Part shown: positions 22,707 to 33,442 of the stretch, in pieces
Numbering within the stretch: position 1 is the stretch's first letter
Layout: each line of letters starts with the position of its first letter
Assembly (NCBI GenBank): GCA_028023455.1
Contig: JAQFVV010012476.1
Location: 5,454,767 to 5,518,766, forward strand
DNA: 64,000 bases
Direction: 5' to 3'
Source: Epiperipatus broadwayi
Taxonomy: Eukaryota; Onychophora; Udeonychophora; Euonychophora; Peripatidae
Position numbers and translations under genes: made by a program
Notes under the pieces: generated by a model
The model's input: only the letters and a program-made list of their open reading frames with translations
Database searches by the model: none
Told to the model about the DNA's origin: nothing

Positions 22707-24117
22707 CATGTTCTCTTTTATCATCCATCTTGATACTTAATCAACATATCTATTTATTTAATAACCAACAAATCTTTTAAAACTACTTATTTTATTACCA
22801 TTTCTCTATTACATGCAGTCATATTATTTATAAACCTTTGTTAGATATATAAATAATCTACTTTATTGTATTTATTATTATTTTCAAGATAATAAGCTCT
22901 TATTTTATACACAATATTAACAATCGACTGTTTTTTCCTCAGGAGTTCAATAAATTTATCTATAATACAAGCTGAGTTTAGGCCAGGAAGATGGTACTAT
23001 ATAAGTCTTATTTTAACAATTGCATTTAAAATGGGTTTAAAATAAGTGAAAAACTGGTGCAAACATTATTGATCTAATCTCAGCTTAAGATTTTGTTTGG
23101 TCAAAGATATTATTTTGAAAGTTTCTAAATGGACTAAAGCTATTAATTTATTTGATAAAATGCTTTTAAATAGAAATATTGAAATAACACTATATTCTGT
23201 GAAAGAAAAGTCTATGGTAGAGTTCAATTCTATGATATTTAAACATATATTCATTAATGATCAATCAGATACAAATATGCAGGAAAATTATTGATATTAA
23301 TCACATTTTCACTTTCTCAAAAATCTTTCAATGGTGAAGTATAAAGTCTGAAATTATTTTACAAAGATTGAATTTTATTTTTAATTCTCAAAGACAGTAT
23401 ATATTCATTTTTTTATCTAAATAACAGGAAATATTTTGTAATCTGCAAATAATATTTTACAACAATAAACAGAAATGCAATCCAATCCTACACCAATGAT
23501 ATTTAACAGTAACCTTAAATTGTAATATAACTTATTTTTCCCATTATCTAAGACCAGAATTTAAATGATGTAAGGGAATAATCTCATTGGAAAACTGGAT
23601 TGTATTATTTAGGTTTGTGATGCAAACATTTGTAGACAGTTGTCTTATAAAGCTATTCCATTTGTCTTCATAATATGTAATAACATTTCCATACTTTACA
23701 GACTGGTAATAAATGTGATGTGAATATGTCGAAAGTATATTTTTGGTACAATAAATATTGTTAAAATTTTATATTTAAACTCTGTATGAATACTATTTTA
23801 TATTAAAATATGTAAAATTGCTTTTTCTTTTGGTCAAAAATATAACTATTATTAAAAGTTTTTATTATGAGTTTGTCAGCATAGTTTTTCTCCCAAAGAA
23901 TGCTTTCTTTTGCAGCATAGGATCCAAGTTTAAAGAGGTAATAAGAAATTACAGTCAGCTGTTTGTTTCTTTTCTAGATTAATTCAATAACTATTTAATT
24001 TATGATAAATTTCGCACTTATTATTTTCTTTAATATTGCATTCAGTTAAGTACAAAGCTGACAATTTTATATAGGAAATTTAGATATATCACATGATCAC
24101 CATTTACACTTATACTC
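22703..24117. other. No gene recognised
   Basis: AT-rich spacer. The small overlapping frames at 23066-23294 have no family features. Confidence 0.55.
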
Positions 24118-24276
24118 AGAGACAAAACTCTCCATACAGTAGCATCACTCAGTGCAAGTCAGAGTAATCAATGGATGCAGGAATGTTGTGCATAAAATCC
24201 CTATCTAGTGTCTAGGCACAAACCTTCCTGCATCCATTGATTACTCTGGCTTGCACTGAATGGAGCTACTTTATAG
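24118..24276. repeat. Foldback repeat, compact hairpin copy
   Basis: Left arm: aaactctccatacagtagc, cagagtaatcaatggatgca and ttgtgcataaaat. Right arm: gcatccattgattactctgg and tagagagttt. The arms are about 65 nt around a short loop. The right end runs directly into a LINE 3' fragment, as at 5168. Confidence 0.85.
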
Positions 24277-24545
24277 AGAGTTTGCCATATAAAGAAAGTG
24301 ATTATACAAATAGTGGGTTATTGATTTCTATGCTAGGTTTGGGAAAAGATAAAGAGGAGTTATATATAAAGGCCATGGAGTTGACAAAGATTATGTTGTG
24401 GAAATGGGATGGAGCAGGATATTGGAAAACATAAGGTGGGCAATGGAAAGGGAAGGTATAGTGGCTAATAGATTTCTCTGGGCATTGTTGTTGAGAGATT
24501 CCTGAGTCTGTATAAGGAGAAGCACAGTGCATGACATCACATCAC
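24277..24545 (+). pseudogene. LINE 3' end fragment
   Basis: Encodes the IMLWKWD tail of the same LINE as at 1-428 and 5169-7057. It continues through the shared 3' untranslated sequence (gggcattgttgttgagagattcctgag) and ends in a catcacatcac tail. It is severely 5'-truncated and starts where the foldback hairpin ends. Confidence 0.85.
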
Positions 24546-24967
24546 TCTGTGAAAATGTAAAAATATTTTTTTAAATAAAAATTGTTTAGTTATTACATAA
24601 AAATAAACATAGACTGTATTTTAAAGTTTTGTGTCATGTATATATAAACAAAACTATAGATAGGCAAACTAATGATAGTAATACTATAGAGAGTAATACT
24701 AATGTTTATTTATACTTTTAGTACAATTTATAGTGATGGAATAAAGATCTATTATTAAAACTAAAAATATACAAGTCCAAAATAGTTATGAATCCAAAGA
24801 TTTAGGATTATAAATTTTGTTACTCATCAATAAATTTAATATTCTGTAAACATAAAGTATGAAAAAGAATGATGCACAGTAGAGATAAAAAAAGTAAAAT
24901 AAATAAAAATATGCTGCATTATAATGATAAATTAAATATAATTTCTTATACAATTAACTTACTTGTC

Positions 24968-25045
24968 AAGCGCTGGTGCACGGCTGCCTTACAAGCAGTT
25001 ATCCCGGGTTAGCGGGTTCGCTTCCCGGCCGATGCTATGACACAT
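24968..25045 (+). repeat. SINE-like tRNA relic
   Basis: Sequence around gctgccttacaagcagtt resembles an anticodon arm. It is followed by gttagcgggttcgcttcccg, with a B-box-like core (GGGTTCGCTTCCC), and a tail gatgctatgacacatga. Shortened relatives with the same tail occur at 40703-40755 (minus) and 42600-42650. The 5' part is too short for a whole tRNA, so this is a tRNA-derived repeat. Confidence 0.6.
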
Positions 25046-26436
25046 GAGAAAACTTAACTTACTTCAGAAAAATGAATGCTATGTAATTTTTATAAAGTTT
25101 AACTGTATATTACTATGTTACTATATTTAATAAATTCATTTTAAAACAAAAATTAAATATGTTCAAGAGATTAAAAATTATTGGTCATTACATATACTGA
25201 GAGAAGTTTTTATTTTTCCATTTTTATAAAGCCCTTGAATTATAGATGTAATTACATTATTATGTCATATATCCTATTTTAGACAGTTTAAACAAAACTG
25301 ATTCTCTAGCTAACTAACTAATGATAAAAAAGTGAATTTCGGACTCATTTTTTTGGGAGTGTAAAAATTTTTTAGGATTGGTTAATTACATATCTATCTA
25401 TTGATCAATTTGAATGAAATATGGTGGAATTTCTATCGTGGTGAGAGATGTATCATTTGTCACTAATATTGACTTTTTTAAGTTGTTATTTTATAAATTT
25501 GTATAAAATTATAAATGAATAGCTAAAGAAATCATAATATTAAAACAAACAGTTTTAATTAATAAAGATATTAAATATTTATATGTATATAATTATGTGA
25601 GTGTGTACGATTAAGTTCTTTACTTAAAATCAGATTATGTTTAATATGTTTATACAATCAATTAATTAGTTAGTTAATCACTGATAATAGTTTTGTATGT
25701 TTTCCCTTGTGACTTTAACATACGACAGATTCCAAAGCTAAAAATATCAACTGAGTAAAATGAACAAAAAAAAAAATCAATACGATCATTTGTCTAGAAC
25801 AGTTATGCTCAAACAACCGCTTGGATTTTTAAACATCACATGATTTTCCAAGCAACTAAACATGACTTTTATATTGGTATAATATAATATTTAAAGTGTT
25901 TTTGACTATCCCTAAAATATACAAATACAACTTCAAAAAATATTCTTTTATATCTTCGTATATAAATGTAGCGGCTGCGTGTTACTTAGTCAAATATAAT
26001 TTTACGTAAAATTTAAATAATTACAAAAAGTCTTTGTTATTATATAAGTTAGCGTTTAGAACTAAATTAACTTAAAATTTTAATTATATTTTTTAACCTC
26101 GGAAATCTCTCGAATCTTGTATTCACATTAAGTGAAGTATGCGATAAATTTAATAATATTACTTAAAAATTAAAATTAAAAAAGTTAAAACGAAATATAA
26201 TTAAATTATATATATACACATATATTGTATATCTTTGTTGTATTAACATATTAAAATACGTATTATGTATAATTATTAAAAATAAGTATAATATGACGTC
26301 TGTATATTATGTCTTCTGTCCAAAGATAGATTGACATATTTTTGCAAATTACGAACAAACGTGATCATTATCGGAAGTTATTCTAATATTTCAATATTTA
26401 AAGATAATGTGAATAGAGATATATATGAGAGATAGT
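25046..26436. other. No gene recognised
   Basis: AT-rich spacer without coding signal. Confidence 0.6.
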
Positions 26437-26489
26437 GACCTGGGCCAACTGATGAGTGCTGTTTCAGCACGAAATGCATCTTGGGGGTC
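26437..26489 (+). ncRNA. Canonical hammerhead ribozyme
   Basis: All conserved core elements are present in order. Helix I's 5' strand is GACC...CCAA (26437-26448), followed by CTGATGA (26449-26455). Stem II is GTGCTG/CAGCAC with a TTT loop (26456-26470), followed by GAAA (26471-26474). Stem III is minimal (A-T, T-A, loop GC), with the cleavage-site C at 26480. Helix I's 3' strand is TTGG...GGTC (26481-26489). Helix I pairs 4 bp next to the core and 4 bp beyond an internal loop. The palindromic stem III (ATGCAT) is typical of metazoan hammerheads that may act as dimers. A 71-codon frame overlapping it (26425-26640) is coincidental. Predicted cleavage follows 26480. Confidence 0.88.
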
Positions 26490-27479
26490 ATTTGTCTCTT
26501 ATTATATCTTTATTTATATGAATGTGAAAAGAAGGGGGAAGTGTGGAGATGTTTATTATATCTATAAATATATCATATTGTTTAATAGATCTCCTTACAT
26601 TACTAAAAATAAAATATTTTTTTTTAAAATTAACTATTAGATCACATTATCATGTCGATGAAAGATGATAAATGATAGGATCAGTCATAGATGAACAAGA
26701 TTTGACGCTACATTTGTGCAAAACTAGTGATCTCCAATATCAGTCAGATGAAATCACAAATAATACATATTTAATAACAATATAATATTACTGCTATATC
26801 TAGGATAATATTATTATTACCAGCCGTATGTCCCAATATTTAAACTAAAGTGAATACTCAACACAGAGGGTAAAATTTAACAAGTCAGAATTTATTAAAT
26901 CTATATAACGAGAGAATATTAATGTTTATTTATGCAGTTAGCTTGCTGGAAAGTTGTTCAAACACTGAACACTGTTGCGAGTACAATATACATCTTCTCA
27001 CTGCAGATACTTACCATAATATCTATAGTTTATTCTACTACTCAACTCTTATTCTGTCTTCTCTACACGGTATGAATACTCAGAGCAGCTCTTCATCTCT
27101 TTCTCTCTGTCCAATTGCAGTACTTTTTTTGTACAGGCATAATCTGCATATATCCGCAAGAATAGATATTTGTATAATTATCATATGCATGCATACTCTA
27201 CATATTTGCATATATTAATTTTTTAATATCCGACAATGAAAGTGTTATTCAGTATTCCATCTGACTATTTGTTGCATACATCATTTTGATTTTACTTCAC
27301 ATTACACATATTTATTTAGTCAGACATTGCACTCTTCTTTCACTCTTGAAAATCACTCAATTATTTAATTACAAACATAGTCCTTAAATCTTTCTGGCTT
27401 TCCCCAATTTCTCACCTATCTAACTGGTGGTACTAGTCACTTTTCCTCCACTGTTCTTTTTTTATCTTCTTAAATTAGT
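26490..27479. other. No gene recognised downstream of the hammerhead
   Basis: AT-rich spacer. No second hammerhead and no match to the body of the other hammerhead elements was seen. The 98-codon frame at 26922-27218 shows no family features. Confidence 0.5.
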
Positions 27480-27824
27480 CCTACATTTGAGTGATTTCAT
27501 TACAGGAACTTGTGGCAAATCATTCGAATAGTTAATAACATTAGTATATTCAGCTTCATCTATTAGGTCAGCACTACAATTCCTGTTTTTATTACATGTT
27601 TAATCACAATAATTCTCTTTTATGAGATCTCTCACACTTCTGGAGAAGACATTCTTCTGTTCACTTCTTCAAGTGACTCACTGTGGCAGCTTTTTACATG
27701 ATTTATATGGTATCAGATCATTTTCATCAACTAACTAAATCAATCTTAGTTATTTCAACAATAATTTTACAACAACTCATGACAGCCATTGCTTCCTCAC
27801 TATGTCATATATCTCTACTTTTTC

Positions 27825-28094
27825 TCAAATATTATATCTCATGTTTTCAAAACTATTTTTCCTTTTCTTGATCTTACTAGAGTTCTGTAGTAATGGATGA
27901 ATTTTGAATTTCTGTCTTATTAGCATTTCAATGGATGTTTTTCTACTTGATGTGCTTTGTATAAAATGTTGATAAAACATGACTGCCATTAAAGTTTCAT
28001 AAATATCTTTGAATTGGGTTTGATTTAATGTTAGTTTTAACTGTTGTACTACATTTTCAGTTAACCTATTAAACTGAGGGTGATATGGAGCCAT
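27825..28094 (-). pseudogene. Gypsy-type LTR retrotransposon integrase fragment
   Basis: The frame begins MAPYHPQFNRLTENVVQQLK, a recognisable variant of the APYHPQSNGLAER block at the end of the DDE integrase core, where the Glu is the third catalytic residue. A TTPHST-like region (QHFIQSTSSRKTSIEML) and FKIHPLL follow. The upstream integrase core and reverse transcriptase are missing, and no LTRs were found. Confidence 0.75.
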
Positions 28095-29804
28095 TAAAAC
28101 ATAAAATGATTAGCTGGAAATAATTTTAATAGCAGTGACACAAATTCAGCTCAGTAATATGAAACAATTGTTTTTATATATCCATGACATATGAATAATT
28201 TGTTCAATACTATAATTCGGTTTCTAAATTCATATTTTAACAACTCCATATTCTGTCCATTTTGGAAAAATAATATATAAAAAACAACAATTAAAACCAG
28301 AAAAGTAAAAAAAAAACTAGATGTGAAAAATTTAGCCATGAAAATTAAAAACTATATTTTGCAATTCAATATTAGATATTCAACACAATACTGTGATTAA
28401 TAGATTGTAAAGAAATATATTTTTTGTTGATACGTCTTATTTTTTTAATGAAATAAAAAACTTATGTAATTCAACTAGTTTTAATGATTTAAATAATTTG
28501 CTTACAGCTAATTAGAAATATAAATACATCATTTAAAAGTGTTGTTTTTATTTAAAATATTTGCCTGTGTTTTCATTCTTAGTGAAAAATTGAATTACTT
28601 CCTCCTTAATCTCATTGCATGTCACTTTTCGATAATTAATATAAAATATAGTTGAATCTAGGGAACAATAAGAAAAAGTTTAATACAGACTGAGAATAAA
28701 TAATGTTCTGAGAGAGAGAAATTATATATGTGATAATGATTATTGAAATTAAATTTATATAATTTAAAGATAAAGGATTAATTTGTTTGCAATTTAAATA
28801 TTTATATTAATGTAATTAATAATTATAAGCATCGAATTAATTTAAAATTATGAACTGCTATTGTGTATATAGTTCTAGTAGAATGAAAATGATAGAAAGA
28901 ATCCATGAAATTATTCAGTGCTATCAAAAAATAACAGAGCTTTATATATATACAAAATGTGATATGAATAGCTAATTACAGCATAAGGTGCTATGTAGGC
29001 AAATAATAAGTAGATTCTTTACAATAATGACAAATGATATGAAGTATGCTCACACACATAAAATAAATTTAAAAATATATTCAAACACTTACTATTTGCG
29101 CAGATTTTTAATTTTCTTTGTTTGAAGAAAATCTATATGCTACAAATTTTTATATACAGTAATTTATATTAAAACATTAAATATAAAAGACATGCTAACC
29201 TAAAGATGTAAAAACTATTAAAAATGTTAATATGAATATTATTGCTAATCTTCAGAAAAAATCAAATGAATTTAAATTATAACTTGCTAATCTCATTTTT
29301 AAATGTTAATAAATTTTGATGATAGTTCATACTTGACTGATATCAAAGAGAAAATTTATTCGGAACTGCAGACAGAGAGCTGATACAACTGAGATAAGAT
29401 GATATAAAACAAAAAGAAAAAATATGAAAATGTATAAATTAATCATTAATTAAATTTGAATATTTGAAATTTTGTAAAATTGTAGAAAAAAAGTTAATGT
29501 TATTAAAATATAACTGTGAACTGACAAAGAAAGCCATAAAAGATATAAAATATAAAAGACTCAAAAGTATAAAACAACATCTTAGTATTCAAAAAAAGTT
29601 GCTATCAGTAAGAAGAAAACATGAAATTTTTACTAAAAGGAGGGTTAGAATGTAAAATGAATAGTTCTACAAATTAATTGTATGAAACTAAACAATAAAA
29701 CAAAGTAATTTCTACAATGACATCTTTTGGATAGCCAAAAATTTTAAATAAAGAGGTAAGACATTCAATGAAATTTTTGAAATAAAAAATAGCTTCAAGA
29801 CATC
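28095..29804. other. No gene recognised
   Basis: AT-rich spacer. A lysine-rich 63-codon frame at 29464-29655 shows no family features. Confidence 0.55.
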
Positions 29805-29819
29805 TAACTAGTAAAGATG
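29805..29819. repeat. Target-site duplication, left copy
   Basis: The 15-bp sequence taactagtaaagatg is repeated exactly at 30510-30524 on the other side of the hammerhead element. Confidence 0.9.
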
Positions 29820-29920
29820 ATAAAAAAATCAAGTCAGATGTCACATTACCTAATTTAATAAAGCTCATGTTTACAAATGTTATATATAGAGTTGTAAAAT
29901 AAGCTCTTAACAAGCTTTGG

Positions 29921-29986
29921 GAATATCCTCAATCCCAGACCTGTTTCTGCTTCTGGCATCATCAGTGAGGTTCCAGGATATTCAGC
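29921..29986 (-). ncRNA. Hammerhead ribozyme, intact core
   Basis: On the minus strand: CTGATGA (29965-29959), stem II TGC/GCA with loop CAGAA, GAAA (29947-29944), a minimal stem III (A-T, C-G, loop AG), and the cleavage-site C at 29938. Helix I pairs CTCA with TGGG next to the core, then GAATATCC with GGATATTC beyond an internal loop. All strictly conserved core positions are present. Stem II is only 3 bp and closes with T-A instead of G-C, which may slow cleavage. Confidence 0.82.
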
Positions 29987-30408
29987 ATTAGATTAAAAAT
30001 ACTAGGAATACTAGGACAAGCCCAGCACTTTATCTAATGTATAACTATTGAGAAGAAAATCTGAAATTTTCAGACATCCATATGTCTTTCAATCCAGCTA
30101 TGTAACTCAAATAGACATATGGGATTATATATAACATTTGTAATCACGAGCTTTATTAAATTAGGTCATGTGACATCTGACTTGATTTTTTATCATTTTA
30201 TTTTTTGCTATTAAGGCTTTGGTGATTTTATATTGCTAAAGCTATTAATATATGGTGTATCTGAACTTAGTTCAGTTCCATATGATTATTTGAGTTAGAT
30301 AGTTGGATTGGAAGACATATGGATATCTGACAATTTCAGATTTTCTTCTCAATAGTTATAGATTAGATAAAGTGCTGGGCTTGTCATAGTATTTTTAATC
30401 TAATGCTG

Positions 30409-30471
30409 AATATCCTGGCACCTCACTGACGACACTAGAAGCAGAAACTGATCTGGAGTTGAGGATATTCT
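30409..30471 (+). ncRNA. Hammerhead ribozyme, decayed copy
   Basis: CTGACGA (30426-30432) and GAAA (30444-30447) are kept and helix I is preserved. Stem II is broken by two changes (CAC against GCA), and stem III loses a pair (C against A). It is likely inactive. Confidence 0.75.
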
Positions 30472-30509
30472 CAAAGCTTGTTAAGAGCTTATTTTGCAAG
30501 CTCTATATA

Positions 30510-30524
30510 TAACTAGTAAAGATG
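30510..30524. repeat. Target-site duplication, right copy
   Basis: Exact repeat of 29805-29819. The flanking bases differ on both sides, so the match is limited to 15 bp. Confidence 0.9.
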
Positions 30525-30629
30525 TAAATGATGATGAAGATGTTAAAAATTACTGATTTTTTAGTTTTCTATTATTTCTGTACATAATCTCAACTGAAGT
30601 AATTACAATTCACTTATGTGGATTGGTAA

Positions 30630-31500
30630 TTCAATCCAAAAGATCAAGCCAGATTTAGAAATAGTTTTAGCACAGTGAATCACATCTAAGTATTAAGAGA
30701 AGCTATAAGAAAAGTCCACCTAATATGAGTTGCCCTTATACTTAAGATTTGTAGATTATGAAAAGCATTTATTTATAAAAGCATTTCTGCAGTGATTAAA
30801 ACTTTGAGTCATCTAAATATTAACCATATTGTTGTCAAAATTTAACCAAAGTGATTATATCATATGGTGACTTTAAAAAAAGTTGGTATTAATAATAACA
30901 CACAACAGACTGAATCCATATCAAGAATTTTTTTTGTAATTAAATTTACAAAAATAATAGAATAAAACAAATTAAATGTTATTTAAGTCATGAATTTTTT
31001 GACATGATTTGGTTATTTTTGTAAATAATGCTACAGAGCTTCAGGAAATGACGTAAGAGTTATCAAGTAAAAATAATTAATAGGATTAGAAAATAAATGC
31101 TGGATTTTTTCAGAAAAAGAATATAAAATTGGATAAATATGGGTTAACAGAAGTTAATAACTACAGCTACATTTAGTCAGGTTTTATTAATATAGAAAAA
31201 ATGTAATGAATAAATTTAAACATAAAATTAGACTTGAATGAAATAATTTGGGTAGATTTAATATTAAAAGAAATCATACTTTTATATTTAAAAAATGTTT
31301 GTTAGATGGATTTTATTAATTCTTACATATGTTATCTCAGTTGAACACAGAGGAGCAATGCAGAATATGAAGCATGAGAGAGATCTATGTTGAAAATAGG
31401 AAGAATTTTTAAAAAGTGAAATACAAACAGATATTCTGTCTGTACTGAAATGATTACAAGATTAAAATAAAAATAGGACTGGACATATTTTCAAAAAAAT
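30630..31500 (+). pseudogene. RTE-like LINE reverse transcriptase relic
   Basis: Broken frames match the RTE-type reverse transcriptase in order. Near 30635 lies QARFRNSFSTVNHI, compare EQAGFRxGFSTxDHI. Near 30745 lies ICRL-KAF, the motif A region. VNNYSY lies near 31160, and a decayed block resembling the AQRAMERxMLG segment lies near 31345. Stops and frameshifts are frequent. Recognition depends on block order and is tentative for the most decayed parts. A possible 3' end of an RTE-like LINE also lies at 43590. Confidence 0.6.
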
Positions 31501-31893
31501 TATAATAGAGGAAAATTAAAGTCTTAAATTGGATTACAAGAGATTGCAACATACCTAAAAAGAGTTCAATTCAATTTATATTAAAACCAGTTGCTAAGAG
31601 ATTAATAGATAATCAATTGAATTAGAAATCAATAAAATATTAACAATATTTGTCAAATGAAAAAAAATACACAGTACAAAATATTGCAGAGAAGCCAAAA
31701 ATTTCTGGATGTAAAAAGGTTCAAAATATCATATTCATTGAAATTAAAAATATGCTGTATGAAAAATATAGCTAGACATTTTGATAAACAATTTACTATT
31801 CTTACAAAAACCATACATGAGATGTTTATTGAGATGGATAAAATAGAAAGCAAGCAAAGAATAAACTAATTTTAAAAATGGATGAAGATAAAA

Positions 31894-31895
<2 letters not shown>

Positions 31896-31950
<55 letters not shown>
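31896..31950. repeat. (AT)n microsatellite at the edge of a PLE
   Basis: About 52 bp of TA dinucleotide immediately left of the family B palindrome. A comparable (AT) tract at 34949-34979 lies just right of it. The minus-strand frame at 31744-31965 is a read-through of this tract. Confidence 0.95.
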
Positions 31951-31957
<7 letters not shown>

Positions 31958-32109
31958 CAAATCAATATATATATATCAAAATACAGTACAATTTATATAA
32001 ATTATATTCTTTTAGAAGTACTTTCGACTATACACTTTGTAGTCTTTATCAACTATATAACGTTGAATAATCAAAACGAGACAACCCTTAACAATACCCA
32101 TAGTTCAAT

Positions 32110-33416
32110 TCAGATTTCCCACAATTCTGTTATCTTAACATTTGATGACTGGTGATTCATTAACATTTGACGATTTCTTGAAATCAACATAGCCTCTTTT
32201 ATTTTACGTTTATTATGACAATGTTCAATTTGAATAATTTTCATATTTTTATAATCAAATTTAAATCCATATTGACAAGATTTATTATGATCAAATATAA
32301 CAGATGATGAAGGTTTATTTACATCTGTTCCATATTAATTCGCTTTTTGAATTCTATTATATAAAAGCATATGTTCTTTTATTCTATTCTCAAATGTACA
32401 CTTAGATTCACCAATGTATTGTACGCCACATCCACATATCAATCTATATATAATAGAATTTTGATTAAACTTTGAATTTTGAATTTTAGAATTATTAAGC
32501 AATCTATTTATGTTATTTGTAGAGAAAAAAGCAATATGACACAAACCATTATAAATTTTCCTAATAAACTTGACCTGCTCATCTGATATAAATGGCATTG
32601 AAATCCATTTCATTTTGATATTTTTATTTTTAATTTTATTATAGTGTTGATTTCTTTTAAATCCTTTAATAATATTAGCAATAGCATTTTTATAATAACC
32701 AATTTTCAACAAGTCATTAACAAATAAATGTACATTTTTAATTTTATCACTAGAATATTTGCATAATTTTTCATTTCGAAATAAGAATGATTTCAATCCA
32801 GACAGCTTATGACACATAAGTACTTGTGATTCATATGGAATAAAACCTCTAGTTTCAATTGGTTTAATTAACATAAGATAATCCAAACTGTAATCATTAA
32901 GAGTAACTTGAATATCCAAGAATTTTATGGAATTGTATTTCTCTTTAGTTATGACCCATTTTATATCCTTAATCTCATTTAATTCATTAAATAAATTGAT
33001 TATTAATTCTTGTTTTCCACAAATAAAAACATCATCCACATATCTATGATATACTTTATCTTCTTGATATTTCAATTGTTTTAAAATTTTACTTTCATAT
33101 GTTGATATAACAAAATTACAAATTTGAGCAACAGCAGGAAGACCCATTGGCCAACCAAAATTCATTTTATAATATTCATTATTAAAATTAACATAAATAT
33201 TTTTATCAATAAACTGCAATACTTTTATAATAAAATTTATAATATCAGACTTTACATTTTTTGAAACAAGAGCATTATAAATAATATTAATTGACTCTAT
33301 TCTATCTATTGATCCATACATTTCATTTATATCAAAAGTACAAATTGTGTCATGTAAATCTATATTTATATTCTTAATTTTATCTACAAAATCAAACGAT
33401 GATGAAATAGTATATT
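32110..33416 (-). pseudogene. PLE reverse transcriptase/GIY-YIG, left arm of family B
   Basis: The frame is open from the truncated 5' end and contains motif A (TFDINEMYGSI), motif B (FGWPMGLPAVAQ), catalytic RYVDDVF and SIKFLDIQV. The thumb-like LSGLKSFLFRN block follows, then the GIY-YIG nuclease (IYRLICGCGVQYIGESKCTF). One in-frame TAA (32335-32337, CAA in the other arm) interrupts it. Coding then continues in the same frame through RKIKEAMLIS to the natural stop at 32110-32112. It lacks the N-terminal region and fingers. Confidence 0.88.
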
Positions 33417-33442
33417 ATTTCAAGATATTTTAGGTTTTGGAG

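Larger units (their letters stand above)
29820..30509. mobile_element. Hammerhead-bearing retrozyme-like element, inverted arrangement, with 15-bp TSDs
   Basis: A non-coding element of 690 bp. It has a plus-strand unit (about 30127-30509, 383 nt) joined head-to-head near 30126 to a minus-strand copy (30126-29820). Each carries a hammerhead. The minus copy runs through the unit's end (ctctatata) straight into the unit's start (taacatttg...), as if copied from a multimeric or circular template. The 15-bp sequence taactagtaaagatg flanks it exactly at 29805-29819 and 30510-30524. The body, including gtcatgtgacatctgacttg at 30165-30184, is shared with the 55.7-56.3 kb element. Confidence 0.85.

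Noticed and set aside
26425-26640. 71-codon frame across the 26.44-kb hammerhead
   Set aside because: The sequence constraint is fully explained by the ribozyme, and the downstream part is low-complexity.
31744-31965. Minus-strand frame with a Tyr-Ile repeat start
   Set aside because: It is translation of an (AT)n microsatellite.
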